A stretch of DNA of 64,000 nt from positions 1 to 64,000 of the forward strand of contig CALFIU010000134.1 of the NCBI GenBank assembly GCA_937877455.1, read 5' to 3'. A model generated the notes under the pieces. The model was not told the origin of the DNA, searched no databases, and was given only the letters and a program-made list of their open reading frames with translations. This document shows, one piece after another, positions 1 through 8,679 of the stretch; within the stretch, counting starts at the first letter, position 1, and every line of letters starts with the position of its first letter. The position numbers and the translations under genes were made by a program. The DNA is from an uncultured Bacteroidales bacterium (GTDB lineage Bacteria; Bacteroidota; Bacteroidia; Bacteroidales; UBA3824).

Positions 1-30
1 TTTTAATTTTTAATTTTTAATTTTTAATTT
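1..30. repeat. Heptanucleotide tandem tract (TTTTTAA)
   Basis: About four copies of a 7-base unit TTTTTAA fill the left edge and run directly into the stop codon of the minus-strand gene that ends at 29. On the opposite strand the unit reads TTAAAAA, the same heptamer found inside the longer array at 3203-3279. The tract may continue left of the window. Confidence 0.8.
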
Positions 31-1597
31 ATTTCTTCCTTGCCTCCACCTTCGATTTCAACGCCCTATATGCGCCGTCGGTGAAGATGCCGAGGACTGC
101 CATAATCCTATCTTTATCAAAACCTTTCGCCTGCAAGATTTTGAAGAACATTTGGCGCGGATTTAGTCCAGAATAGTCTTCCTCTATCTGCGCTATAAGG
201 CTGAGGTCGAGAGTTTTGTAGTATTCGATGAACTTTTCGTAATCCCTTTTGTCCCACTGTGAGGCGTTGCCATCGCCCGAAAAAATGCTGTCGTACAGCG
301 CGCGACCTTCGCGGTAGATGTCGGCGTAACGGGTTTCTATCTCGGTGATTTTTTTCTGCAATCGATTGATTTCCTTCGTGTTTTCCTCGGTCTTGTCGGC
401 GGTGCGGAGTTCCTCTATTTTGTCTTGAGATTCTTTGAGGATTTGGCGGTTTTGGCTTTGGAGCTTTTCGTGCCTGCGTTTTTGGAATAGCAACAGAGCC
501 GACAACGAGAGGATTACAATTACAGAAAGCATAATGACGACAAAAACCGTCCTCGTGTTTCGGCTGCGTTGTTCGAGTTTTTGGATTTCAAAATCATACT
601 TTTGGCTGTTCAATTCCACTTGATTGTCGGATATTGTTGAAATGGCGTTTTTGTGAAGACTTTCGTTTGCCTTGTAATACTCTGTGGCTTTTTTGTAGTC
701 GCCTTTTATTATGTGGTATTCGGCAAAATCATTGTTGCATTTTATAAGAAAAAAATCGTTGCCTCCCTTATGTGTTTCCCAAAAATCCATTGCCTTATCT
801 ATCTGACCGCCTTTGATATAAAGAAGTGTCTGAACATACGCAGCCTCTTCTGATTGTTCATTCATTGCAAAAACATTGTTGACGCGTCGCTGTGTTTCTG
901 CTGCTGGACCATCGGCATTAGCAAGAATATAACATACATTGTACCAATAACTTGACGTGTCCAGTTCTGATGCTTTGAGCTGATACGACTTTGCGCTGTC
1001 TGTCTGGTCTATCATCGAAAAAAGCATCGATTTCATTTCGTAAAAAAACGCTTTTTGAGATTTGCGTTGCGAATATTTGCCGAGTGTGTCAAATAACGCC
1101 ATTTTGTGCGGAATATTTGCGGAATGTCCATCGTAATTGACTTTTAGAAATGCTATCTGGTATCTCAACTCGTTGCAGCTAAGTTTTTTGGCAATTTGCT
1201 CCGATTGTTTGAGGTAAAAAATTCCATCGTTCCAAAGATCTTGATTTTCGTACATTTTGCCGCTTTTGAGGAGCAATGCCCATGCAAGTTTTTCGTCGTC
1301 GTTGCTGTCAGAATATAATGATATACACCTATTGAGTCTCAATGTATCATCTATCGAGCTGTAATTCAATTTGTTGAGCCAATACATCGAATTTACAAGG
1401 ATAGAATACACGCTGTCAGCCTTTGACGGCGGTTTTTTTAAATCGTCGGAGTGGTTGTTGGCGTAATCCATCGCAATATCGTAGTCGCCCGCAAGCATAA
1501 ACGAATACATGCGGTCAAAAAGAACCTGATTCGGGGACTTTTTCTCGCAGCCAAAAATTACAAGTGCAAATAATATGAATATAAATCTAAGTTTCAT
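29..1597 (-). CDS. TPR-containing lipoprotein/membrane regulator-like protein
   Basis: A 522-residue protein with a lipoprotein-type signal (hydrophobic stretch ending at Cys17, FGC), followed by about 300 residues of helical, TPR-like sequence. One strong membrane segment lies near residues 350-370, then a charged coiled coil (about 375-425), then a C-terminal helical region with LNPRQMFFKILQAKGF and an HTH-like ending. This layout, TPR sensor, membrane helix, coiled coil and C-terminal putative DNA-binding helices, is common among uncharacterised Bacteroidota regulators. The gene is divergent from the radical SAM/peptide block, which suggests local regulation of that block; this is inference. 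A good promoter precedes it (1616-1647). No enzymatic motif was found. Confidence 0.7.
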   Translation of the reverse strand: MKLRFIFILFALVIFGCEKKSPNQVLFDRMYSFMLAGDYDIAMDYANNHSDDLKKPPSKADSVYSILVNSMYWLNKLNYSSIDDTLRLNRCISLYSDSNDDEKLAWALLLKSGKMYENQDLWNDGIFYLKQSEQIAKKLSCNELRYQIAFLKVNYDGHSANIPHKMALFDTLGKYSQRKSQKAFFYEMKSMLFSMIDQTDSAKSYQLKASELDTSSYWYNVCYILANADGPAAETQRRVNNVFAMNEQSEEAAYVQTLLYIKGGQIDKAMDFWETHKGGNDFFLIKCNNDFAEYHIIKGDYKKATEYYKANESLHKNAISTISDNQVELNSQKYDFEIQKLEQRSRNTRTVFVVIMLSVIVILSLSALLLFQKRRHEKLQSQNRQILKESQDKIEELRTADKTEENTKEINRLQKKITEIETRYADIYREGRALYDSIFSGDGNASQWDKRDYEKFIEYYKTLDLSLIAQIEEDYSGLNPRQMFFKILQAKGFDKDRIMAVLGIFTDGAYRALKSKVEARKK

Positions 1598-1615
1598 CGC
1601 TGTTTTTTTGCGTTA

Positions 1616-1647
1616 CAAAGGTAGTGCATTAGGCTGAAAATGCCAAA
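1616..1647 (-). promoter_or_regulatory. Bacteroidota-type promoter for the TPR protein
   Basis: Read on the minus strand, TTTG (1644-1647) and TACCTTTG (1616-1623) are separated by 20 bases, matching the -33 TTTG / -7 TAnnTTTG consensus exactly. It lies about 20 bases upstream of the ATG at 1597, so the leader is short. Confidence 0.8.
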
Positions 1648-1773
1648 AAAACTTTGCATCAGCGAAAAAAAATTAACAACACACACGTTTGTTAACTATC
1701 TGATTATCAATATGCACCACTTTGGTAACATTTTGGTGGATGTTACGGTTTACCAATCATTACATAATCATAA

Positions 1774-1801
1774 CTTGTTGATAGATAATGTTTTGACTTT
1801 G
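1774..1801 (+). promoter_or_regulatory. Possible weak promoter of the peptide block
   Basis: TGACTTTG at 1794-1801 is one base off TAnnTTTG, with CTTG 16 bases upstream. The spacing is short, so this is tentative. The rest of 1598-1885, between the divergent genes, shows no ORF and would hold the control region of the operon starting at 1886. Confidence 0.35.
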
Positions 1802-1885
1802 CAATAATAGTAACAAGGCATTTGCAAATTGCTGATTATCAAAATAATTTTGTTGGTGAAAAAGTTAAACGAAAAATCTAAGACA

Positions 1886-3220
1886 ATGAACAGAGTTTCG
1901 TCATACATAATGCCAGTTAAAATTTCTGACGACAAGACAATGCTTATCCACGGCTACAGCGGTGCGATGGACGTTGAGGAAGATGCCTTGGCACAATCGC
2001 TACACAAAGGCGATGTGGCAAATCTCGACAACGAATCTGCCGAATACCTTATAAAGCGTGGTTATGTTACAAACAAAACAGCCGAGGAAGAAAAAGCATA
2101 CGTTCTACGTTTTGCGGCGGCACTGATGAAAAAAGACCGTCTTTTGTACGACTCTTATACGTTTGCCGTTACTTACAACTGCAATTTCCGTTGCCCGTAT
2201 TGCTTTGAGAAAAACTGCATCACTCCCGGCTCAAAGACCAAGGCGATGACACCCGATTTGACCAACAAGGCATACGCCGCAATCGAAAAGTTGCAGAAAG
2301 ACAAGCAGCAGCCCACAAAAGCCATCACCCTCTATGGCGGCGAACCTCTTTTGGGGGAAAACTACGAAAACGTCCGCTACATCGTGGAAAAAGGAATTGA
2401 AAAAGGGTTCAAGTTTTCAGCAGTAACAAATGGGTACGACTTGGAGCATTATTCAACATTGCTTTCTCCTGAAAAAATAGGTTCGATTCAGGTAACAATC
2501 GACGGCACGGCCGACACACACAATCAAAAGCGCAGGCACTATCTCGGCGAACCAACTTTCGGCAAAATCGTCAACAATATCGGTCTTGCGTTGAAAAATG
2601 GCGTAAGGGTAAACGTCAGGTTCAACACCGACAAGACCAACTTCGACCAGCTCACCGAACTTGAACAATATTTTGACTCTCTCGGCTACACAGCCGACAA
2701 AAATTTCCGCATAGATTCGGCAAAGTTAGACAACTACGACGACTCACTTTCGCCCGAAGTAAAGAAATGCTTCTTCACGCAAAAAGAGTTCATCAAAAAG
2801 CATGAAGAACTCAATTTTAAGTACGGTTGGCACGATTTGCAGACTTATTCAACCCTCTATTCGGCTATCAAAAGCCGCAAGCCGCTGCCATACAAGGGCA
2901 ACTTTTGCAGTTCGCAAACAGGAGGATATGTTTTTGACGCATTTGGCAAAATCTATCCGTGCTGGGAGATTGTCGGCGACAAAAATTTCATCGTCGGCGA
3001 TTACAGCGGCGACCAAATCGTTTGGGACAACGACAAAATCGACCATTGGCTGTCGCAGACGATTTTCAACTACAAAGAATGTCAGAGTTGTAAGTGTGCA
3101 TTGCTCTGCGGAGGCGGCTGCCCAGCACACAACCTCGACCGCCATCGCTGTATCAGTATGCAAGAAATAATCAAAAACGCTGCACAGAGAGCCTATAACA
3201 AATTAAAAATTGAAAGTTGA
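1886..3220 (+). CDS. Radical SAM/SPASM peptide maturase
   Basis: A 444-residue radical SAM enzyme. The cluster motif CNFRCPYC gives Cys99, Cys103 and Cys106 for the [4Fe-4S]-SAM centre. The C-terminus carries a SPASM-type Cys set: FC and PCW around the GGYVFDAFGKIYPCW segment, then CQSCKCALLCGGGC and a final HRC, expected to hold auxiliary Fe-S clusters. The N-terminal ~90 residues look like the small peptide-recognition region of RiPP maturases. I chose the ATG at 1886 over an upstream in-frame start at 1829 because MNRVSSY begins the conserved-looking part. The next genes encode short Cys-rich peptides, so the enzyme probably installs thioether or related cross-links on them. Its last codons and stop lie inside a heptamer array. 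Exact chemistry cannot be told from sequence. Confidence 0.88.
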   Translation: MNRVSSYIMPVKISDDKTMLIHGYSGAMDVEEDALAQSLHKGDVANLDNESAEYLIKRGYVTNKTAEEEKAYVLRFAAALMKKDRLLYDSYTFAVTYNCNFRCPYCFEKNCITPGSKTKAMTPDLTNKAYAAIEKLQKDKQQPTKAITLYGGEPLLGENYENVRYIVEKGIEKGFKFSAVTNGYDLEHYSTLLSPEKIGSIQVTIDGTADTHNQKRRHYLGEPTFGKIVNNIGLALKNGVRVNVRFNTDKTNFDQLTELEQYFDSLGYTADKNFRIDSAKLDNYDDSLSPEVKKCFFTQKEFIKKHEELNFKYGWHDLQTYSTLYSAIKSRKPLPYKGNFCSSQTGGYVFDAFGKIYPCWEIVGDKNFIVGDYSGDQIVWDNDKIDHWLSQTIFNYKECQSCKCALLCGGGCPAHNLDRHRCISMQEIIKNAAQRAYNKLKIES

Positions 3221-3279
3221 AAGTTGAAAGTTGAAAGTTGAAAATTCGTAATTCGTAATTCAAAATTAAAAATTAAGAA
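3203..3279. repeat. Eleven-unit heptanucleotide array
   Basis: Eleven contiguous 7-base units of the form TTnnnAn: TTAAAAA, four TTGAAAG, TTGAAAA, two TTCGTAA, TTCAAAA, TTAAAAA and TTAAGAA. The array encodes the last residues and stop codon of the maturase and fills the whole gap up to the ATG at 3281. The constant register with changing unit sequence suggests repeated slippage and drift. Because the maturase stop is inside the array, unit-number changes would alter its C-terminus. Confidence 0.85.
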
Positions 3280-3280
3280 T

Positions 3281-3601
3281 ATGGAAAAGATTGAAAAACT
3301 AAACAACGAACTCCCAGAGTTCTACTTGGACGACCTCGAATGCCGTCTTGAAACCGACCCTCTCTCGCTTGGAGCAATGACTAACGCAATGTCGGATTTC
3401 TGCTTCGTTAACCGCAATTCGGAGGAATATGGCTTCTGCGGTTTCAATTTCGCTGGCGATAGTCTTGGTGCGTGTATCTTCAACTTTTGTGGTGTTGATA
3501 CACGAGAAGAGCAAGAACCGCTGCTGGAATCGGAATCCGATTGCAACCTTGAAAATTTTGATGGTTTAGAATCTGAATCAGAATCTGAACCTAAAATCTG
3601 A
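3281..3601 (+). CDS. RiPP precursor-like peptide 1 (acidic tail)
   Basis: A 106-residue peptide. Residues 7-33 carry the leader motif shared with the two other short genes here: LN.ELPEF.L.DLE.RLETDP....GA. The region after it has Cys41, Cys53, Cys65 and Cys70, often next to Phe or Gly (DFCF, GFCGF, GACIF, NFCG), then a long Glu/Ser-rich tail with Cys88. It starts one base after the heptamer array. The C-terminus is changed by a 25-base tandem duplication (3572-3621): without the second copy the frame would read on to a stop at 3648-3650 and end in ETEPATEE. It is probably a substrate of the adjacent radical SAM enzyme; the mature product is unknown. Confidence 0.75.
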   Translation: MEKIEKLNNELPEFYLDDLECRLETDPLSLGAMTNAMSDFCFVNRNSEEYGFCGFNFAGDSLGACIFNFCGVDTREEQEPLLESESDCNLENFDGLESESESEPKI

Positions 3602-3621
3602 ATCAGAATCTGAACCTAAAA
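3572..3621. repeat. 25-bp perfect tandem duplication
   Basis: Two identical 25-base copies occupy 3572-3596 and 3597-3621. Because 25 is not a multiple of 3, the second copy shifts the frame and brings in the TGA at 3599-3601 that ends precursor 1. Confidence 0.9.
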
Positions 3622-3712
3622 TAGAAACAGAGCCAGCAACGGAAGAGTAATGGATATTATTCAATATCAAATAATTCACATATTTTTTATTAACCATTTA
3701 ATCCATAAAACA

Positions 3713-3928
3713 ATGGAAAAGAAAAATTCAATCGAAAGCCTCAACGAGCAACTCCCAGAGTTCTTCTTGAGCGACCTCGAAGAGAGGTTGGAGACCGACC
3801 CAATGAATGTCGGCGCGTTGGTAACCTTGCAGACAAACATGACTGCCGCAAATGCATATTGCACAATCCATGGTACTTGCGAAAAAGGCTATTGCCAGCC
3901 AAGGTCTTGGTGTGTATTTGATTCATAG
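3713..3928 (+). CDS. RiPP precursor-like peptide 2
   Basis: A 71-residue peptide. The start at 3713 (MEKKNSIES) matches the starts of the other two precursors; the in-frame ATG at 3650 would add an unrelated AT-rich extension. Leader residues 10-40 include LPEFF, SDLEERLETDP and VGALVTLQ, differing from precursor 3 at only three positions in the first 40 residues. The core (41-71) holds Cys50, Cys56, Cys61 and Cys67 with aromatic and basic neighbours and bears no similarity to the core of precursor 3 beyond Cys spacing. No GG cleavage site is visible. It is followed by a long-loop hairpin and then a barrel-protein gene. Confidence 0.78.
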   Translation: MEKKNSIESLNEQLPEFFLSDLEERLETDPMNVGALVTLQTNMTAANAYCTIHGTCEKGYCQPRSWCVFDS

Positions 3929-3954
3929 TCTAATACCGCTAACTATCAAAACAT

Positions 3955-4032
3955 GGGACTGTCCATGGTTTTATTCATTGTTCTCAAATGTAACAATTTC
4001 ATCTGAACATAAAATCATCTCTCGACAGTCCC
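3955..4032 (+). promoter_or_regulatory. Long-loop hairpin between precursor 2 and barrel gene
   Basis: GGGACTGTC (3955-3963) pairs perfectly with GACAGTCCC (4024-4032), enclosing about 60 bases and followed by a short TTTCAT. A similar position downstream of precursor 3 holds another hairpin. It may protect the precursor 3' end or partly terminate transcription so that peptide mRNA exceeds barrel mRNA. Confidence 0.5.
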
Positions 4033-4070
4033 TTTCATAAAAAACTCAATAATAAATAATCACATAAATT

Positions 4071-6341
4071 ATGAAAGCAATCTTCTCAATAATCTTGACA
4101 TTTGTGTGCATTAACGCCTTTGCGCAGCACACACTCACAGGCAAGGTAATCGCAACTGACAATGCACCGTTGCCGTATGCAGCAGTTAGCCTTACAAACA
4201 TGGATACATACGAGTTGAAAGGCATTGCCGCTGACAGCCTCGGCCACTTCAAGTTCAATGATGTTTCGGCAGGGAAATACATCCTTGCAGCCGATTACGT
4301 GGGACACACTGTATCGAAGCAACCAATTGAGATGCCTGACAACGATTTCCGTGTGCCAGACATCATTTTGCAGCAATCCGACAACGAACTCGACGCAATA
4401 GAGGTAAAAGGTCGCAGAATTGTTGACAAAGACGACAGAAAACAGATTTATCCATCACAGATGATAAAGACCAACTCCAATAACGGCTACACGGCATTGG
4501 CAATGATGCTGATTCCTGGACTGAAGGTGGATGTTTTTGAAAACAAAATCTCGTCGCACGGCAGCACAACGCTAATTTGCATCAACGGAAGACCAGTGAC
4601 AGAAGATGAAGTCAAAACATTGAATCCCATCGACATACGTCGTGTGGACTATTATCAGGGTATCAATCCAAAATTTCCATCGGCATCATCGGTGGTAGAT
4701 TTCATCATGGATAAGCCAAACCAAGGTGCGTCGTTGTATCTATCAGCAAACCAATACCTTAACAGATTGTCTGGCGACGATGTAGCAGATTTGAAAATCT
4801 ACAAAAACAAGTCGGAGTTCAACGTGCAAGTTTCAGGAGATTACAACCATTTTGAAACAGACAAAGGTATCAATTCCCAAACCAATATGCTGGAATCGCA
4901 AAACATTATTACAAAAGATGTTGAAACTTCGGAAAATTCAACGCACGAGAACTCTTTGAGTGGCAAATTTTCGTACCTCTATTACGGCGAAAAAAATACG
5001 TTCAACGTCAGCACTTACGTAAAAGGCGGACATTCGTCCACTGACGATGGTTTGCAGCAAGTTTTCAACGTCAACAGTCAGAATTTCAAGACCACAGAGT
5101 ACAGCCACGACGACAACATCTCGCCTGCCGCAAAGGTTTTCTATGAGCACCATTTTGATAATAAGCAATTTGTAAGACTTTCTCTTTATGGTAGTTACAA
5201 CCAGAACGACAACGAACATGAATACATGTCCGAAAAAAATTACAAATCCCAAACCACTGAAGACTATTACTTCCTCAATCCCGAAGTATTGTATGGCATG
5301 CCATTGGGCAACCGTCAAGTGCTATTTACAAATATCATGTATTTCATTAATGACATCAGGCAAAATTTTTCAGAAAACGGACTTTCGCAAAGCAGCACGC
5401 TTAATTACTCGCAAGGCGTATACATGCTTGGCGACGCTATCTGGCTTATCCCTCAAAAATTCAACATCACTGTTCAGCTCTCAGACCGAGTGATGACCAT
5501 CGATAATGGCGAAACAAAAACCACCAACCACTATTTTGCACCAGACCTTTTCTATAAATATAGGTTTGGCGACATGAACATTCTTAACGGCAACATCTCT
5601 TTTGGCATTTATAACCCTTACATGGGCTATTACAGCCGTTCGCAACAGCACATCGACGAGTATCAGATTACGCAAGGCGACCCAAATCTGAAAACGAGCA
5701 AGTGCTTTACTGCAAAAATTAACTATCAACTCGGTCCTTTTGAAACTTACGTCCTTTATGAAAGAAATACCAATTCACTCTACGAAGATGTAAAATATGA
5801 CAATAGTCAAAATTCGTTTGTCCATGCGATTAAGAACGGTGGCAATCAGGAACATACATGTGCTAACTTTTCGTTTTACAATGTATACTCCGACGAGTTG
5901 AGCTATGCGCTTGGAGTGCAATACGACTTTTTCAAAGAGCGCACTTACACATTGCAAAAAATGGGATGCACGTCTATGTTTGCAAACATAGTCTATACTG
6001 GTAGGAAAGTGATGTGGAAAATAGAATATTCTACAAGGAAGAAAAAACAAGATTGTGGATATTTACAAGAAGAACCAATGGCACTTACATTCGGATTGGG
6101 CTACAACCTCAGAGGATGGAATTTTATGCTCAATGTCAAGAATCCGTGGATAAAAGTATATGACGAAACCGAATACAACAATGGAATATATAGTGATTAT
6201 TCCAAATATTACCAACCAAAGGTCAATTACGATGCCTTCCGTCTTAGTGTTAGCTACCGCTTCAATATCGGCCGTCACCACAACTACCAAAACATCGAGA
6301 TGGACAACTCGCAGAAGTCTGGAATCTTAAAAAGAAGGTAA
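4071..6341 (+). CDS. Outer-membrane beta-barrel protein, paralogue 1
   Basis: A 756-residue protein with a cleavable signal (FVCINAFAQ), a CarboxypepD_reg-like/CnaB-type domain right after it (about 20-105, TLTGKVIATDNAPLPYAAV), a plug-like region (about 110-220, LMLIPGLKVDVFEN and ICINGRPVTEDEV) and a long barrel. It fits the outer-membrane beta-barrel family PF14905 related to TonB-dependent receptors. No clear TonB box is visible. It is one of three paralogues in the locus (4071, 6408, 13818) sharing SDNELDAIEVKGRRI and a C-terminal DNSQKSGILKR. Its place directly after precursor 2 suggests it exports or receives the modified peptide; this is inference. Confidence 0.8.
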   Translation: MKAIFSIILTFVCINAFAQHTLTGKVIATDNAPLPYAAVSLTNMDTYELKGIAADSLGHFKFNDVSAGKYILAADYVGHTVSKQPIEMPDNDFRVPDIILQQSDNELDAIEVKGRRIVDKDDRKQIYPSQMIKTNSNNGYTALAMMLIPGLKVDVFENKISSHGSTTLICINGRPVTEDEVKTLNPIDIRRVDYYQGINPKFPSASSVVDFIMDKPNQGASLYLSANQYLNRLSGDDVADLKIYKNKSEFNVQVSGDYNHFETDKGINSQTNMLESQNIITKDVETSENSTHENSLSGKFSYLYYGEKNTFNVSTYVKGGHSSTDDGLQQVFNVNSQNFKTTEYSHDDNISPAAKVFYEHHFDNKQFVRLSLYGSYNQNDNEHEYMSEKNYKSQTTEDYYFLNPEVLYGMPLGNRQVLFTNIMYFINDIRQNFSENGLSQSSTLNYSQGVYMLGDAIWLIPQKFNITVQLSDRVMTIDNGETKTTNHYFAPDLFYKYRFGDMNILNGNISFGIYNPYMGYYSRSQQHIDEYQITQGDPNLKTSKCFTAKINYQLGPFETYVLYERNTNSLYEDVKYDNSQNSFVHAIKNGGNQEHTCANFSFYNVYSDELSYALGVQYDFFKERTYTLQKMGCTSMFANIVYTGRKVMWKIEYSTRKKKQDCGYLQEEPMALTFGLGYNLRGWNFMLNVKNPWIKVYDETEYNNGIYSDYSKYYQPKVNYDAFRLSVSYRFNIGRHHNYQNIEMDNSQKSGILKRR

Positions 6342-6407
6342 ATCCTTTTCCTCCTAAGCAAACTCGAAGATAAATTGAACGCAAAAATTTTCATAACAAA
6401 CAACAAA

Positions 6408-8675
6408 ATGAAAACAATCTCCACAATAATCTTGACTTTTGTGTGTTTTAACGCCTTGGCTCAAAACACCCTCACCGGACGAATCATCGACAGCAAGCAA
6501 CAGACATGCCCGTATGCCGCCGTCCAAATCCATAGCGCGGACTCCTCCGACAATCGTCAGGTAGCCGTCGCCGACAGCCTTGGCAATTTCAGGTTTCTTG
6601 ATGTTGCTGCTGGCAATTACAAACTATATGCCGACTATGTGGGGCATACGCCAACAGAATGGAGTTTCACAATGCCGCAATCGACACTCAACATCGGCGA
6701 CATCACTCTCCAAGAATCCGACAACGAACTCGACGCAATCGAAATCAAAAGCCGAAGGATTGTCGATGAGGGTAGCAAGAAAATAATCTACCCCTCCGAC
6801 CTATTGAAACAGAACGCAAACAACGGCTACGCTGCATTGGCATTGATGCTGATTCCCGGAGTGAATGTCGATGTGTTTGAAAATACAGTGTCAACGCGCT
6901 CTGGCAGCCCGCAACTCTGCATCAACGGCCGTCCCGTGCAGCCCGACGACATCAAGACGCTCAACCCTGCCGACATCAAGCGAATTGATTATTACACCAC
7001 ATTCAATGCAAAATATATGTCGATGGCAACTATTGACTTCATAATGGAAAACCGAGACAAAGGCGCAACGGTGTATCTCTCGGCGGAAGAAAACCTCAAC
7101 AAATTTGCTGGCAACGACCTTGCCGACGTCAAGATTTACCACAACAAATCGGAGTTTAACATCCAAGTAAGTGACAAATACAACCATTTTACGCCGGAAA
7201 GAGGAACAGAATCGTTTATTGAGATGATAAACGGAAACGACATTATCACAAAAAGATCGGAACTCAAAACCGCACCCACACATGAAAACTCGCTCATGAG
7301 CAAACTGTCGTATCTGTATTATTCCGACAACGACATCTTCGACATCACCGCATACGTAAGCGGTGGACATTCGTCAACAGGAATGAACTTGGAGGAACAT
7401 TATTCTACAATGCCAACTCCCAGTGAAAGCCTCGACAAAACTCACAACGACAACATATCGCCGATGGGACAGATTCATTACGAACATTATTTTCAAAACA
7501 AATCATTTATTAAGGCAATGTGTTATGGCTCATACAACAAGACTGACGGAGAACGCAAATATTTGTCGAACGCAAATTATTTGTCGGACATTAAAGAGGA
7601 TTATTATTACATAAATCCGATGATGATGTATGCTAATCCGATAAACGAAAAAAACTACCTGTTTGCCGCTGCCGTGTATTATATGTCGACAAGCAAACAG
7701 ACATACGAAGAAAACACCGTGAAAACGACAAGCGAACTTGGACTCAACGCCGGAAATTTTATGATTGGCAATGCGTTCTTCTTCAACCAAAACACTTCCA
7801 TGACCTTGCAACTGTCTGACGAATACGTGGAAATCGACAATTCTGAAAACAAAACCAGCAAGCACAATATAACACCTGAATTGTTTTTCAACTATTGGAA
7901 AGAAAATTTTGGCATCAACTACGAATTTGAATATGGCACGACAATGCCTGATGCGCAATATTTCAGCCGCTCTTATCAAAGCATAGACCAATACCAAATT
8001 ATGCGTGGCAATCCCGACCTTGCTCGTGGCAGAAAATTACGAACCGTGTTGATTTTAAATTACGGGCCATTGAATTGGTACAACGAGTACGAACACCGCA
8101 CAAAAAATATTTTTGAATCCGTTGCTTACTCGTTGCCATGCAACTCTTTTCTACACACTTACTTGAACGGCGATGCAAGCGATGTATTCAAGACCAACCT
8201 CTCGTTCACTTTGCCGTTGATAGAAAACCAATTGCAATTCCAGACCGACTTCAACTACAATTATTTTGGCGAAAAGGACTGGGAAAAAATTACAGTAAAC
8301 GCTTTCGTGTTCCAAGCCAAGATGTTGTATATGTCGAACAGTTTCAATGCGAAATTAGAATTTCAGACCCCGTACAAATACCTCAACATGGGTACAAAAA
8401 TAAAAGACCCAGCATGGTTGAAATTGAGTTTGGGCTACAATGTAAAACGTTGGAACTTCATGCTCGTAGTTAAGAATCCGATGATGGAATACGCCAAGAC
8501 CACCGAATACCGCTCGCTAGCGTTCCTTTCCACGAGCGACGTATATTCGCCATACGAGGCTTACAATTACATAAAAATCGGCGTAAGTTACCGTTTCAGC
8601 ATTGGACAGCAACACGAATACAGAAAAATTGAAATGGACGAAGAAACCAAGTCAGGAATCTTAAAAAGAAACTAA
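6408..8675 (+). CDS. Outer-membrane beta-barrel protein, paralogue 2
   Basis: A 755-residue paralogue of the preceding gene with the same order: signal peptide (MKTISTIILTFVCFNALAQ), CnaB-like domain, plug-like region (LMLIPGVNVDVFEN, LCINGRPVQPDDI) and barrel, ending KSGILKRN. I prefer the ATG at 6408 to the one at 6375, because the upstream residues disrupt the signal peptide. There is no precursor directly before it; the gap to paralogue 1 is 66 bases. The M50-like gene starts 4 bases after its stop, so they are very probably co-transcribed. It may be a leftover of a lost precursor-barrel module or work with precursor 1. Confidence 0.8.
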   Translation: MKTISTIILTFVCFNALAQNTLTGRIIDSKQQTCPYAAVQIHSADSSDNRQVAVADSLGNFRFLDVAAGNYKLYADYVGHTPTEWSFTMPQSTLNIGDITLQESDNELDAIEIKSRRIVDEGSKKIIYPSDLLKQNANNGYAALALMLIPGVNVDVFENTVSTRSGSPQLCINGRPVQPDDIKTLNPADIKRIDYYTTFNAKYMSMATIDFIMENRDKGATVYLSAEENLNKFAGNDLADVKIYHNKSEFNIQVSDKYNHFTPERGTESFIEMINGNDIITKRSELKTAPTHENSLMSKLSYLYYSDNDIFDITAYVSGGHSSTGMNLEEHYSTMPTPSESLDKTHNDNISPMGQIHYEHYFQNKSFIKAMCYGSYNKTDGERKYLSNANYLSDIKEDYYYINPMMMYANPINEKNYLFAAAVYYMSTSKQTYEENTVKTTSELGLNAGNFMIGNAFFFNQNTSMTLQLSDEYVEIDNSENKTSKHNITPELFFNYWKENFGINYEFEYGTTMPDAQYFSRSYQSIDQYQIMRGNPDLARGRKLRTVLILNYGPLNWYNEYEHRTKNIFESVAYSLPCNSFLHTYLNGDASDVFKTNLSFTLPLIENQLQFQTDFNYNYFGEKDWEKITVNAFVFQAKMLYMSNSFNAKLEFQTPYKYLNMGTKIKDPAWLKLSLGYNVKRWNFMLVVKNPMMEYAKTTEYRSLAFLSTSDVYSPYEAYNYIKIGVSYRFSIGQQHEYRKIEMDEETKSGILKRN

Positions 8676-8679
8676 CATT

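Noticed and set aside
2453..3163. Open frames on the minus strand and in other frames inside the maturase gene
   Set aside because: No recognisable motif, and they fall within a gene whose radical SAM and SPASM motifs are clear.
3203..3279. Repeat array as a CRISPR
   Set aside because: Units are 7 bases with no spacers; it is a simple tandem array.
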